From positions 496,001-560,000 of the forward strand of contig CAVZHQ010000002.1 of assembly GCA_963775125.1 (NCBI GenBank): a stretch of DNA of 64,000 nucleotides, given 5' to 3'. Both the position numbers and the translations under genes were made by a program. This document shows, piece after piece, positions 41,676 through 49,759 of this stretch. Each line of letters opens with the position of its first letter. Position 1 is the stretch's first letter. The notes under the pieces are model-generated. The model saw nothing but the letters and a program-made list of their open reading frames with translations, had not been told where the DNA came from and searched no databases. The stretch is from JAHECQ01 sp963775125. Lineage in GTDB: Bacteria; Actinomycetota; Acidimicrobiia; Acidimicrobiales; SZUA-35.

Positions 41676-43807
41676 AGGTTCTGGTACGGATCGCCGGTCG
41701 AACGGCGGGCTGTGACGTGCAAGGCGGCCCGTTCCAAGGCCAACTTCTGGAAAGTCTCATGACACTGGACCGTACGCTCCTGGCGCCGCCGATACACGGC
41801 ATCGGGACCGAGCTCCCACGCCAACCAGTCATCGGCCAGATTGATCTCGATGACCTCGGCCAACCGATCGATGATCTTCGGGTCGTTGATCCGGACCAAC
41901 GCCTCGACCCGCCGATCGAGGTTGCGGCGCATCATGTCGGCCGATCCCAGGTAGTAGAGCGGTCGACCGTGACCGTCGCCGTTACCGAAGTAGTAGATCC
42001 GGCTGTGCTCCAGATACCGCCCGAGGATCGACCGGACTCGAATGTTCTCCGACCTTCCGGGTACACCCGGGATCAACGCGCACATGCCTCGCACGACGAG
42101 GTCGATCGAGACCCCGGCCTGGCTCGCCTCGTAGAGCAGATCGATGAACTCGGTGTCGACCAGCGAATTCAGCTTCAAGATGATGCGACCTTCGGGTGCG
42201 TCCATCTCGTTGCGAATGAGCCGCCGCAGGGTTGCACGCATGGTCAGCGGCGCCACGACGAGATTGCCGTACTCGGCGTCACGCCCATACCCGGTGAGGT
42301 AGTTGAACAGCTGGGTGAGATCGTCGCCGATCTCGGGGTCAGCGGTCAGCAGGCCGAGATCTTCGTAGGTACTGGCGGTGCGGGAGTTGTAGTTGCCGGT
42401 ACCGATGTGGCAGTACCGCCGGATTCCGTCTGGCTCGTCCCGAATGACGAGCGTCGTCTTGGTGTGGATCTTCAACCCGATCAGCCCATAGGCCACGTGA
42501 ACGCCGGCCTGCTCCAACCGACGCGCCCACTCGATGTTGGCCTGCTCATCGAAGCGGGCCTTGACCTCGACGAGGACCGCAACCTGCTTGCCCATCTCGG
42601 CGGCGCGGATGAGCGACTGGACGATCGGCGAGTCACCCGAGGTGCGATACAGCGTCTGCTTGATCGCAAGCACCCGGGGATCGATGGACGCGAGGCGGAT
42701 GAACTCCCCAACCGAATCGTTGAACGAGTCATACGGGTGATGGAGCAGCACATCTTCGTTGCGAAGGCGGGCGAACAACTCGTCACGGTCCTCGAGATCT
42801 CGAAGCGGCGCCGGCGTCAGGCCGACGAAGGGAGGATGGAGAAGATCGGGGCGGTCGAGCCCAACCAGCTGCCAGTACCCGGTGCAGTCGAGGAGACCCC
42901 GGTAGTCGTAGACGTCCTCGGGATCGAGGTCGAGCTCACGAACCAGGAGCTCGAGGGTGTCATGAGGCATCGAGTGGTCGACCTCGAGTCGGATCGCCCG
43001 CCCGAAACGGCGTCGGCGAAGCTCGAGCTCGATGGCTTCGACGAGGTCATCGGCGTCGGCATCGTTGAGCGTGTAATCGGCGTTGCGCGTGACCCGAAAC
43101 GCCCACGCTCCCACGATGTCCATTCCGGCGAACAGGGGCCGGAGGTTCGAGCCGATGACCTGCTCGACCGGCACGTACCCCCCCGAGGGCAGGGCCATGA
43201 AGCGGGAAATGGTGTTCGGCACCTTCAGTCGGGCGAAGCGACGGCGACCGTCGACCGGATCGGCGACCTGGACGGCGAGGTTGAGCGACAGGTTCGAGAT
43301 GTACGGGAAGGGATGGCCCGGATCGACGGCAAGGGGCGTCAGCACCGGGAAGATTCGCCGTTCGAATTCGGCACAGGCTGCAGCGCGATCGACCGCATCG
43401 AGCTCGTTCCACTGACGAATGAGGACACCGGCGGCGGACAGCGCCGGCTGCAGCCGATCAACGTGGAGGCGCTCGAGCAGCTTTGCTTGTCGAACCACCA
43501 TTCGCCGCACTTCGGACAGCTGGGCAAGGGGCGTGAGCCCGTCAGCTGAACGGGCGCCGAGACCGGCAGCGACCTGATCCTTCAGACCGGCAACTCGAAC
43601 CATGAAGAACTCATCGAGGTTCGAGGCGAAGATGGCGCAGAATTTCAGCCGCTCGAGAAGAGGCAGCAACGGATCGTCAGCCATGGACAGAACCCGCTCA
43701 TTGAAGTCGAGCCACGACAACTCTCGGTTGAGGTAGCGAGGCGTGCCCTTCGTCTCGACCACAGGCGACGCCCCTTGTGTGCCGTTGGGGTCCATTCCCC
43801 CAGTCAA
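41672..43807 (-). CDS. ppk: Polyphosphate kinase PPK1
   Basis: This encodes 711 residues, normal for PPK1, which makes polyphosphate from ATP reversibly. The N domain begins with YLNRELSWLDFNERVL. The catalytic His is in GLKIHTKTTLVIRDE (~445), and a second conserved His lies in RYCHIGTGNYN (~463). The C-terminal domain has VRSILGRYLEHSRIYYFGNG. ATG 43807 and an ATG four codons later are both possible. It is the first gene of a coupled group with the NUDIX and M48 genes, next to the Pho locus. Confidence 0.96.
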   Translation of the reverse strand: MTGGMDPNGTQGASPVVETKGTPRYLNRELSWLDFNERVLSMADDPLLPLLERLKFCAIFASNLDEFFMVRVAGLKDQVAAGLGARSADGLTPLAQLSEVRRMVVRQAKLLERLHVDRLQPALSAAGVLIRQWNELDAVDRAAACAEFERRIFPVLTPLAVDPGHPFPYISNLSLNLAVQVADPVDGRRRFARLKVPNTISRFMALPSGGYVPVEQVIGSNLRPLFAGMDIVGAWAFRVTRNADYTLNDADADDLVEAIELELRRRRFGRAIRLEVDHSMPHDTLELLVRELDLDPEDVYDYRGLLDCTGYWQLVGLDRPDLLHPPFVGLTPAPLRDLEDRDELFARLRNEDVLLHHPYDSFNDSVGEFIRLASIDPRVLAIKQTLYRTSGDSPIVQSLIRAAEMGKQVAVLVEVKARFDEQANIEWARRLEQAGVHVAYGLIGLKIHTKTTLVIRDEPDGIRRYCHIGTGNYNSRTASTYEDLGLLTADPEIGDDLTQLFNYLTGYGRDAEYGNLVVAPLTMRATLRRLIRNEMDAPEGRIILKLNSLVDTEFIDLLYEASQAGVSIDLVVRGMCALIPGVPGRSENIRVRSILGRYLEHSRIYYFGNGDGHGRPLYYLGSADMMRRNLDRRVEALVRINDPKIIDRLAEVIEINLADDWLAWELGPDAVYRRRQERTVQCHETFQKLALERAALHVTARRSTGDPYQNL

Positions 43808-43858
43808 TCACGCATCGCACCGAGGCAAGGTGTCGAGAACGTGAACAGCAGGCATCCG

Positions 43859-44143
43859 TCAGGCGGAGGCGGCACCCTGATGCAGCTCGTCGCCGAGGTC
43901 CCAGTCGAGACGGATGAGTTCACGCTCGGCGTCACGGTTCACCCGCTCACGGTTGCGGCGGAACTGTGGGTCGTGTTTGGGCAGCAACAGCAGGCGGGCA
44001 TCGACTCGGGTGCGGAAGGCGTCGATGAGTCGCTCATCGCCGAAATGGGTCCGGATCTCCCAATGCGGAGCGACCGGACCGAGGTACACGATGGTGGCGT
44101 GGGCAACCGGTGGCTGCTCGGAGGTCGGCTCGACGTACGTCAT
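43859..44143 (-). CDS. Conserved hypothetical protein
   Basis: This encodes 94 residues from ATG 44143. It contains HATIVYLGPVAPHWEIRTHF and a basic helical segment (LLLLPKHDPQFRRNRERVNR). No membrane segment or metal motif is clear. Longer starts run across the whiB promoter region and are unlikely. It is divergent from whiB and lies 51 bp upstream of ppk on the same strand. I do not recognise its function. Confidence 0.6.
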   Translation of the reverse strand: MTYVEPTSEQPPVAHATIVYLGPVAPHWEIRTHFGDERLIDAFRTRVDARLLLLPKHDPQFRRNRERVNRDAERELIRLDWDLGDELHQGAASA

Positions 44144-44230
44144 GGCCAAGGACTCTAGCCGCTCACCCTTCCGAAATTTCTTTGAGACTTTTGGTTTAGA
44201 GGGAACCATTTTGGGCAGATAAACGTCTCT

Positions 44231-44488
44231 ATGGCCATGGATACCACTTGGATGGCAGAGGGACTCTGTAACCATCACCCTCCCGCCGTGTTCTTCCCGA
44301 GCGACGGTGTCGGGGTGGAGATCGCGAAGAAGATCTGCGCCGAATGCCCCGTCAAGAGCGAGTGCCTCGAGTACGCGCTCGAACTCAGGGTCGATCACGG
44401 CGTCTGGGGTGGCGAATCAGAACGCCAACGACGCCGCATGCTCAAGAGCCGGCGCCACGCCGGAACCAGCGTTCACATCAACGCCTGA
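44231..44488 (+). CDS. whiB: WhiB-family iron-sulfur regulator
   Basis: This encodes 85 residues. Four Cys ligands of the [4Fe-4S] cluster are seen: GLCNHHPP, then KKICAECPVKSECLEYAL (C-x2-C-x5-C). The turn HGVWGG and the basic tail SERQRRRMLKSRRH complete the domain. WhiB proteins bind sigma factor region 4 and control development and stress genes in actinobacteria. ATG 44231 or 44237 may be used. A perfect hairpin ends the gene. Confidence 0.94.
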   Translation: MAMDTTWMAEGLCNHHPPAVFFPSDGVGVEIAKKICAECPVKSECLEYALELRVDHGVWGGESERQRRRMLKSRRHAGTSVHINA

Positions 44489-44523
44489 CCCAGACAATCT
44501 CACCCAAATCTCTCCCACCAGAA

Positions 44524-44558
44524 GTAAGAGCCCCGGGCCAACCACCCGGGGCTCTTAC
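44524..44558. terminator. Bidirectional terminator after whiB
   Basis: GTAAGAGCCCCGGG (44524-44537) pairs perfectly with CCCGGGGCTCTTAC (44545-44558), a 14-bp stem with a 7-base loop. It sits between whiB (plus) and the convergent gene ending at 44567. Confidence 0.85.
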
Positions 44559-44566
44559 GTCGTCAG

Positions 44567-45280
44567 TCAGTCGAGGTCGGCGAAGCCCAACTGGGCACTG
44601 ATGGCCGACGCGGTCTCACGGAGCCAGGCCGCGGCCCCCCGCGACCGACGAGGCAGCGTCTGCAACGGCCCGACCAGCTCGGCAGGCGAGAGCCCGACGA
44701 TGGTCACCGCAGCGTCGGCGGACTCGACCAACACCAACTCCTGCTCGGGGTCGACCCAGGCCGGCACCCCGCCGAGCGTCTCCATGCCGTCACTCGGGAG
44801 TTCCTCCCAGTCGACCCGACCCGGCTGGGAGAAGACCGACACCGCGTCGCCATCATCGGCGTACAGCGTCTGGTCTTGGTGGCCGCCCTGGATGTGGCCC
44901 TGGGGTTCGAGCGAGCCGGGCAAGGAAAGCGGCGGACTGGCGCCGTCGTCGCCGCGTACGAGCCCTTGGCCGCTTTCCAGCGTGCCGTCGTGCATGGCGA
45001 CCTCCGCCGTGGCGTGACGTTGGAGCAAATCGTCCACGGGCGGGACGACCTCGTGGCGGTCGAGTCCGCCGACCTGCGTCACCCCGAACAACGCAAGCGT
45101 CGCCCCGCACAGCAGGGCCACGGTGCCCCGCAGGGCAAACAACGGACGATGGTCGACGGCCCGCTCGAGGAATCCCGGTGGGGGCTCGACAAGCGGCAAC
45201 GAAGCCAACAGCGTCGAGATCTCGGACTCCCACCCTTCCTCTTCGAACACTCCCTCTTCAGACACTCCCTCTTCAGACAC
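44567..45280 (-). CDS. Membrane protein, probable regulator (anti-sigma) of adjacent sigma factor
   Basis: This encodes 237 residues from GTG 45280. The N-terminal ~20 residues are Glu-rich repeats (SEEGVSEEGVFEEEGWESE). A cytoplasmic helix (ISTLLASLPLVEPPPGFLE) is followed by one membrane segment (TVALLCGATLALFGVTQVGG) and an outer domain of ~150 residues (VFSQPGRVDWEELPSDGMET). Position after, and overlap with, the sigma gene suggest an anti-sigma factor. The zinc-binding anti-sigma motif is absent, so the role is inferred by context. Confidence 0.7.
   Translation of the reverse strand: MSEEGVSEEGVFEEEGWESEISTLLASLPLVEPPPGFLERAVDHRPLFALRGTVALLCGATLALFGVTQVGGLDRHEVVPPVDDLLQRHATAEVAMHDGTLESGQGLVRGDDGASPPLSLPGSLEPQGHIQGGHQDQTLYADDGDAVSVFSQPGRVDWEELPSDGMETLGGVPAWVDPEQELVLVESADAAVTIVGLSPAELVGPLQTLPRRSRGAAAWLRETASAISAQLGFADLD
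45249..45278. repeat. Two tandem 15-bp repeats at sigma/anti-sigma junction
   Basis: ACTCCCTCTTCAGAC occurs twice without gap (45249-45263, 45264-45278), encoding SEEGV twice at the start of the membrane protein. Each unit gives a GTG start codon, at 45280 and 45265, so the repeat number sets how the start lies relative to the sigma stop. Confidence 0.7.
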
Positions 45281-45794
45281 TGAGGGCCTCCTTGAGGCGG
45301 CTGCGACCTCGATGGATTCGGCTTCTCACCGTTCCGACGGGAATGTCGAGACTGGCCGCGATGTCGTCGTAGGAGTAGCCGAGGACATCTTTGAGAACCA
45401 CGGGGGCTCGGTACTCGGCCGGGAGGTCGGCCAGCAGCTTCTGGAGATCGTCCGGCAGGTCGGATGCGGCCATCTCGGCCTCGATGCCTGAGGACCCGGG
45501 CAGATAGTTCTCGGCCTCTGTGGGCAACGAAACGGTCGGGCGCCGCTTCTGTCGCCGCACCCGGTCGAGGAACGCGTTGGTGGTGATGCGTCCCAACCAG
45601 CCCTCCAGGTTACCGGGCTGGTAGTTGATGAGTCCGCGCCTGACTCGCAAGAGAACCTCCTGGACGAGGTCCTGGGCATCGTGGTGATTGCCCGTGAGCC
45701 GAAACGCAAGGCTGTAGAGAAACCGACCGTAGTTGTCCGCGACCTCTTCCCATGTTGGGACTGAGTCTCGATCGAAGGTCCGTGGCTCAGCCAT
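45273..45794 (-). CDS. ECF-type RNA polymerase sigma factor
   Basis: This encodes 173 residues. Region 2 has FLYSLAFRLTGNHHDAQDLV followed by QEVLLRVRRGL, with the DNA-melting segment near GNLEGWLGRITTNAFLDRVR. Region 4 has LPAEYRAPVVLKDVLGYSYD and a recognition helix VGTVRSRIHRGRSRLKEAL. It directs RNA polymerase to stress promoters when released by its regulator, which probably is the next gene (8-bp overlap). Its start overlaps the tatA stop by 8 bp. Confidence 0.94.
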   Translation of the reverse strand: MAEPRTFDRDSVPTWEEVADNYGRFLYSLAFRLTGNHHDAQDLVQEVLLRVRRGLINYQPGNLEGWLGRITTNAFLDRVRRQKRRPTVSLPTEAENYLPGSSGIEAEMAASDLPDDLQKLLADLPAEYRAPVVLKDVLGYSYDDIAASLDIPVGTVRSRIHRGRSRLKEALSV

Positions 45795-46047
45795 GGACCA
45801 ACGTGTCGGCTCTCGGAACGCCGGCGCGGTCGGTTCGGTTCCAGGTCAGCGCGAAGAATCTCCGTCTGCGCTTGCATCGGCGCGTTGCATCGGCGGTTGT
45901 GCTGGACTTGCCCTCGGCCAGGCCGTCCTTGAATTCCTTCTGCGCGCGACCCACGTTGCGGGCCAGCTGCGGGAGCTTGGCGCCACCGAAGAGGACCAGG
46001 AGAACCACGGCAACGATGATGAGTTCTTGACCTCTGAGACCAGCCAT
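45787..46047 (-). CDS. tatA: Twin-arginine translocase component TatA/E
   Basis: This encodes 86 residues. A single N-terminal membrane segment (QELIIVAVVLLVLFGGAKLP) is followed by the amphipathic helix LARNVGRAQKEFKDGLAEG, the standard TatA layout. The Phe-Gly-Gly turn is in place of the commoner Phe-Gly. The last ~40 residues (TRRCKRRRRFF and beyond) are unusual for TatA and overlap the sigma gene start. It forms the pore for folded exported proteins with TatC, which is not here. Confidence 0.88.
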   Translation of the reverse strand: MAGLRGQELIIVAVVLLVLFGGAKLPQLARNVGRAQKEFKDGLAEGKSSTTADATRRCKRRRRFFALTWNRTDRAGVPRADTLVHG

Positions 46048-46103
46048 GGCGTAAGTGTACCCCTACGCAGTGAGCCGGGCGGCGGCAGGAGGAACGTCCG
46101 ACC

Positions 46104-46400
46104 TCAGGCCGTCTCGATGGCCGCCGCAACCTCGGGCTGGGCCTGACGGGCGACGGCCCGGGAGCGGCGGATTCGGCGACGCTCACGTTCGCTCATGCCG
46201 CCCCAGATACCGAACTTCTCGCCGTTGGCCAACGCATACTCGAGACAGTGGTCGCGAACCACACAGCCCTTGCACACTTCCTTGGCTTCCCGAGTGGACG
46301 CGCCTCGCTCCGGAAAGAAGAGGTCGGGATCGACACCGAGACAGTTCGCCATCTCCTGCCAGCTGGTGTCCAGCATGATTTGCTTCCGCCCAATACGCAT
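46104..46400 (-). CDS. WhiB-family regulator, WhiB2-like
   Basis: This encodes 98 residues from ATG 46400; ATG 46376 is an alternative. Cluster ligands are Cys in MANCLGVDPDLFFPERGAST and in EVCKGCVVRDHCLEYAL. The turn FGIWGGMSERERRRIRRSRA resembles WhiB2/WhmD, which controls septation genes. A C-terminal tail of ~20 residues follows. It lies 56 bp upstream of tatA on the same strand. The 46473-46544 region before it holds hairpins and an AT-rich palindrome. Confidence 0.92.
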   Translation of the reverse strand: MRIGRKQIMLDTSWQEMANCLGVDPDLFFPERGASTREAKEVCKGCVVRDHCLEYALANGEKFGIWGGMSERERRRIRRSRAVARQAQPEVAAAIETA

Positions 46401-46472
46401 TCTGATGCTGCCTCCTCCGCCTCTTGCCGGTCCTTCGGGTGCGGGTTTTTCGTGGGGAACAAGAAAGGACCG

Positions 46473-46544
46473 ACGGTGTCGGCAGTGCGGGAGAACCCAC
46501 CGACACCAGGTGCAGACTTCGAGAAGTCCGCACCTGTAATTACA
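46473..46544. promoter_or_regulatory. Hairpins and AT-rich palindrome upstream of whiB2-like gene
   Basis: GGTGTCGG/CCGACACC (46473-46507) and GGTGC-GACTTC/GAAGTC-GCACC (46509-46534, one mismatch) form two hairpins. A perfect palindrome, TGTAATTACA (46535-46544), stands out in GC-rich DNA. The hairpins may end the deacylase transcript; the palindrome may belong to the whiB promoter. Roles are inferred. Confidence 0.4.
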
Positions 46545-46618
46545 ACAGTGGGATTCTGCCTGGAGTTTCCGCGATTTACAAGCAGAATGTGCTATCGCGC
46601 GAAAACTCTGGCGGGAGG

Positions 46619-47122
46619 TCAGCGCTTGGCAAGACCCTCGACCACGTCGACCGTTGCCCCCGGTGTCGCCTGGGGGCGGGCCAGCAACCACGCCGGCGGA
46701 GCGACGAGCTTGCGGTCGCGCCCACCGCCCCCGAGGACGATGGAGGTTCGCTCCATGACTCTGGCATCGATCCACACCGGGAGGTCAGCCGGCACACCGA
46801 CGACGGTTACGCCCCCGATGGTCATGCCGGTCAACGCGCCGGTCTCCTCGGCGCTGGCGAACGACGCTTTCCTCGTTCCAAGACGTCGGCGCACCTCCCC
46901 GTTCACGTCGAGACGCGAGTCGGCCAGGACGAGGCAGACCGCGTAGATCCTGGGCTCGGACTTGCCGACGACGAGAATGGTGTTGGCCGAATCGGCGAGG
47001 GCATAGCCGTACGCCTCGCAGAACTGGGCCGTATCGGCCAGCGCTGGATCACAGGCGATCACATCGAACGCCAGGCCGCTGGCCTGGCTCAACCGCTCGG
47101 CTTCAAGCAGAACACGATCCAC
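46619..47122 (-). CDS. YbaK/ProX-type aminoacyl-tRNA deacylase
   Basis: This encodes 167 residues from GTG 47122. The order TAQFCEAYGYALADSANTIL, AVCLVLADSRLDVNGEVRRR and FASAEETGALTGMTIGGVTV is the YbaK fold. The Lys that is catalytic in ProX-like editing enzymes lies in TRKASFASAEE. Such proteins hydrolyse mischarged Cys- or Ala-tRNA. It starts 2 bp after the VWA gene, so the two are likely co-transcribed. Confidence 0.85.
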   Translation of the reverse strand: MDRVLLEAERLSQASGLAFDVIACDPALADTAQFCEAYGYALADSANTILVVGKSEPRIYAVCLVLADSRLDVNGEVRRRLGTRKASFASAEETGALTGMTIGGVTVVGVPADLPVWIDARVMERTSIVLGGGGRDRKLVAPPAWLLARPQATPGATVDVVEGLAKR

Positions 47123-47124
47123 TG

Positions 47125-49176
47125 TCAGGCTCGACCGCGGCCCGTCAGCAGTTTGCGTTTGTGTTCGATGAAGTCGACCAGCACGTAGTCTCCCAGGTTC
47201 TGAGGGGTGGTGAAGAAGGCCCTCCCCTGGTTCAGTTCGGTGAGTCGCTCGACAAAGCCCCGCAGGCCCGCATCTGGGTCGAGCATGAAGGTGTTGATGG
47301 TGATGCCGGCTCGGGTGCATCGCATCACCTCGGCCAAGGTCAGCTCGACGGTCTCTCGCGCCGGCGGATAACTGAAGAAGGGCTGCCCGCCCGGCAGGAG
47401 ATGGGCGGTCGGCTCTCCGTCGGTGATCATGATGATCTGCTTGGTGCCGGTCTGGCGGGCCAGCATCTGCTGGCTCAACTTGAACGCGTGGTGCATGTTG
47501 GTGCCGTAGACGAAGTCCCAGCTGACTTCAGGCAGATCGGCCGGCTTGAGCTCCTTTGCCACTTCGCTGAAGCTGACGATGCCCAAGTAGTCCCGGGGGA
47601 ACTGGGAGGAGATGAGGGAGTACAACGCCATGGCCACCTTCTTGGCCGGCAGGAAGTTGTCTCGCATCGGCATCGACAACGAAAGATCGAGCATCAGCAC
47701 GGTGCTCGACCGCACCTGACGCTCGGTCTGCTCGATCTCGAAATCGTCGGGCGTGAGCTTCACCGGCGTGCCGCCGCCTGCCCGCTGGATGGCGTTGCGC
47801 ACGGTCTTGCCGATGTCGAGGTTGAAGGGATCGCCGAACTCGTAGGCCTTGGTGTCGAAGGCTCGTTCGTGGCCGATGCCGGCCCGATCGATGTCGTGTC
47901 CACCGAGACTGCTGGGATCGAGTTTGGAGAACAGGTCACCCAACGCCTGTTGTCCCAGTCGACGCAAACCCCGGGGTGTCAGCTCGAGCCGGCCTTCCTT
48001 GTTCTGGATCAGGCCGGACTCCTCGAGCATCTTGGCCAGCTCGGCCACCCGCTCCATCGAGGCCGCGGCGTCGTCGCCCATCAGCCTCCGGACCTGTTCG
48101 AGGTCGACCTCGGCCAACTGCTGGGGCGAGGTGGCCTGCCGAAGGAACTGCTCGAGCCGGTCCAGCTGGCCCATCTCCTGCATCATCTGCGAGGCGTCGG
48201 CCAGCCCGAGTGGGTCGAAACCCTCGAAGTTGTAGCCCTGCTGCCAGCCCGCGTCGGGGAACATCTGTTGCAGGTTCTGACCCAGCCGGTTCATCTCGAA
48301 GTTGAGGTCCATGTCCTCCATCAGCTGATTGGAGAGATCCATCAGCTGTTGACGCTGCTCGGGCGTCATGGAGTTGAGCATGGCCTGCATGGCCGCCATC
48401 TGCTGGGCCATCTGCTCGAGGAGCTGATCGAGGTTCTCGGGTTCGCCGGGGAAGAAGTCGCCGAACTTCTCCATGAAGTCGGCGAAGTTGGCCGCTTCGG
48501 TGTCGGGATCGATGCCCTGTTCACGCTGCTCGAGCATCTTGTTGAGCTCGGACATCATGTCCTTCATACGGGCGAGATCTTCGGGTGTCAGGTTCTCCAT
48601 GGAGCCCGACATCTGCTGGAACTGCTGCTGGATGAGTTCCTGCCGGAGCTTGTCGACCAGCTCCTCGAACCGCTGCCGAGCCTCGGGGGACTCGAACTCG
48701 TACTGCTGGAGCGAGCGGACCTTGCCGGCCAGGTCGTCGGGCAGCATGCCCAGTTCCATCTGTTTGGACGCCGTGGTGTCCTTGGCGAGTTCGGCGTTGC
48801 GTCGGTCGTTGGCCGACGCGTCAGGATCGGCCAGCTGCATGTCGGCCAAGGCCTGACGGTCATCGAGACCCTGCATCTCGGTGGAGACCACGTCGTTCAG
48901 GGCCTCGTTGATCTCGTCGTAGACGCCGCCGAGATCGTGATTCTCGAGCCGCTCTTGACGCTCACGGCGGAGCTGCTCGAGCATCTCGCGCAAGCCCTGG
49001 ATGCGATCACCGTTGCGGTCCTCGAACCCCTCCTGCATCAGTCGTCGCAAGGCAGCCATCGGGTCGCCGTGATAGAGCAGGTCGTCGGTGAGTTCGCCGA
49101 GCACGTCGAACGCGTCGAGTTCGAAGCCCTTCTGCGTGCCATCCCAGCGGGAGTAACGGAATCGGGAACCGACCAT
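47125..49176 (-). CDS. VWA-domain protein (CoxE/YehP-like), partner of MoxR-type ATPase
   Basis: This encodes 683 residues. The N-terminal two-thirds is a Gln/Met/Leu-rich helical region (NLDQLLEQMAQQMAAMQAML). The C-terminal von Willebrand A domain has the metal site DLSLSMPMRDN (DxSxS, ~495), the Thr in YGTNMHHAF and the Asp in MITDGEPTAHL. VWA proteins with such helices work with MoxR-family AAA ATPases to insert metals or remodel targets. The likely ATPase is at 54171-55613 in this window, on the same strand. Confidence 0.88.
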   Translation of the reverse strand: MVGSRFRYSRWDGTQKGFELDAFDVLGELTDDLLYHGDPMAALRRLMQEGFEDRNGDRIQGLREMLEQLRRERQERLENHDLGGVYDEINEALNDVVSTEMQGLDDRQALADMQLADPDASANDRRNAELAKDTTASKQMELGMLPDDLAGKVRSLQQYEFESPEARQRFEELVDKLRQELIQQQFQQMSGSMENLTPEDLARMKDMMSELNKMLEQREQGIDPDTEAANFADFMEKFGDFFPGEPENLDQLLEQMAQQMAAMQAMLNSMTPEQRQQLMDLSNQLMEDMDLNFEMNRLGQNLQQMFPDAGWQQGYNFEGFDPLGLADASQMMQEMGQLDRLEQFLRQATSPQQLAEVDLEQVRRLMGDDAAASMERVAELAKMLEESGLIQNKEGRLELTPRGLRRLGQQALGDLFSKLDPSSLGGHDIDRAGIGHERAFDTKAYEFGDPFNLDIGKTVRNAIQRAGGGTPVKLTPDDFEIEQTERQVRSSTVLMLDLSLSMPMRDNFLPAKKVAMALYSLISSQFPRDYLGIVSFSEVAKELKPADLPEVSWDFVYGTNMHHAFKLSQQMLARQTGTKQIIMITDGEPTAHLLPGGQPFFSYPPARETVELTLAEVMRCTRAGITINTFMLDPDAGLRGFVERLTELNQGRAFFTTPQNLGDYVLVDFIEHKRKLLTGRGRA

Positions 49177-49270
49177 GTCTGCTCAACCTTTCGTCGGCTG
49201 CGTCTGCAGACCCTAGCTGCCCTCGGCGGCCCACGCCCCCTCGGGCACACCGGCCGTTAGCCTCGGCCTT

Positions 49271-49759
49271 GTGCCAGGGCAAGGGTCTCCATGCGATGTG
49301 CTGCTCGTCGGATGGGCGGGAACCGTCACCGATACGCCGCTCGATCCGTCACCGTTGAGCACTCAGCAACTCCTCGACCTCACGTTCGAAGCCACCGACC
49401 GCCCCGAGTTCGCCGATCTCCTGGTCGAACTGTGTGACGCCGGCCTGATGGTCATGTTGGTGGTCAACCACCTCGTCGAGGGCCAGGAGATGTTGGCCGC
49501 CCGCTACCTCGACCGGGGGCTGGCGTCGGCGTTGGTGAACTCGGCGATGGTCGGCCTCGAACTCCCCGATCCCGAGTTCTTCGAGTTGTGCCTCGATGTC
49601 GCGGACTGTGGGCCTGAGGACGTGCTCTACCTCGACCACGACCAGGGCAACCTCGAGGTCGCCGCTGCGCTGGGGATCCAGACCATCGCCCTCGATCTGG
49701 CCGACCCCGACTCGGTGGCCGAGTCCGCCGACCTCATTCGTCAGCGGATGCTGACATGA
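49271..49759 (+). CDS. HAD-like protein lacking catalytic residues
   Basis: This encodes 162 residues from GTG 49271. Motif I, DxDGT in true HAD phosphatases, reads LVGWAGTVTDT, so both Asp are gone. GLELPDPEFFELCLDVADCG corresponds to the K-PDP block without its Lys, and VLYLDHDQGNLEVAAALGIQ keeps the general motif IV shape. A binding or regulatory protein is more likely than a phosphatase. Its stop overlaps the next start (ATGA). Confidence 0.65.
   Translation: MPGQGSPCDVLLVGWAGTVTDTPLDPSPLSTQQLLDLTFEATDRPEFADLLVELCDAGLMVMLVVNHLVEGQEMLAARYLDRGLASALVNSAMVGLELPDPEFFELCLDVADCGPEDVLYLDHDQGNLEVAAALGIQTIALDLADPDSVAESADLIRQRMLT

Noticed and set aside
43836..43850. Possible Pho box upstream of ppk (GTTCACGTTCTC on the minus strand)
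   Set aside because: Only one GTTCAC unit is present, and the second half-site is not at the 11-bp spacing seen before pstS.
47161..49260. 699-codon frame opposite the VWA gene
   Set aside because: The minus strand has a clear VWA domain with metal site. The opposite frame is rich in Leu/His/Glu repeats that mirror the Gln-rich coiled coil.
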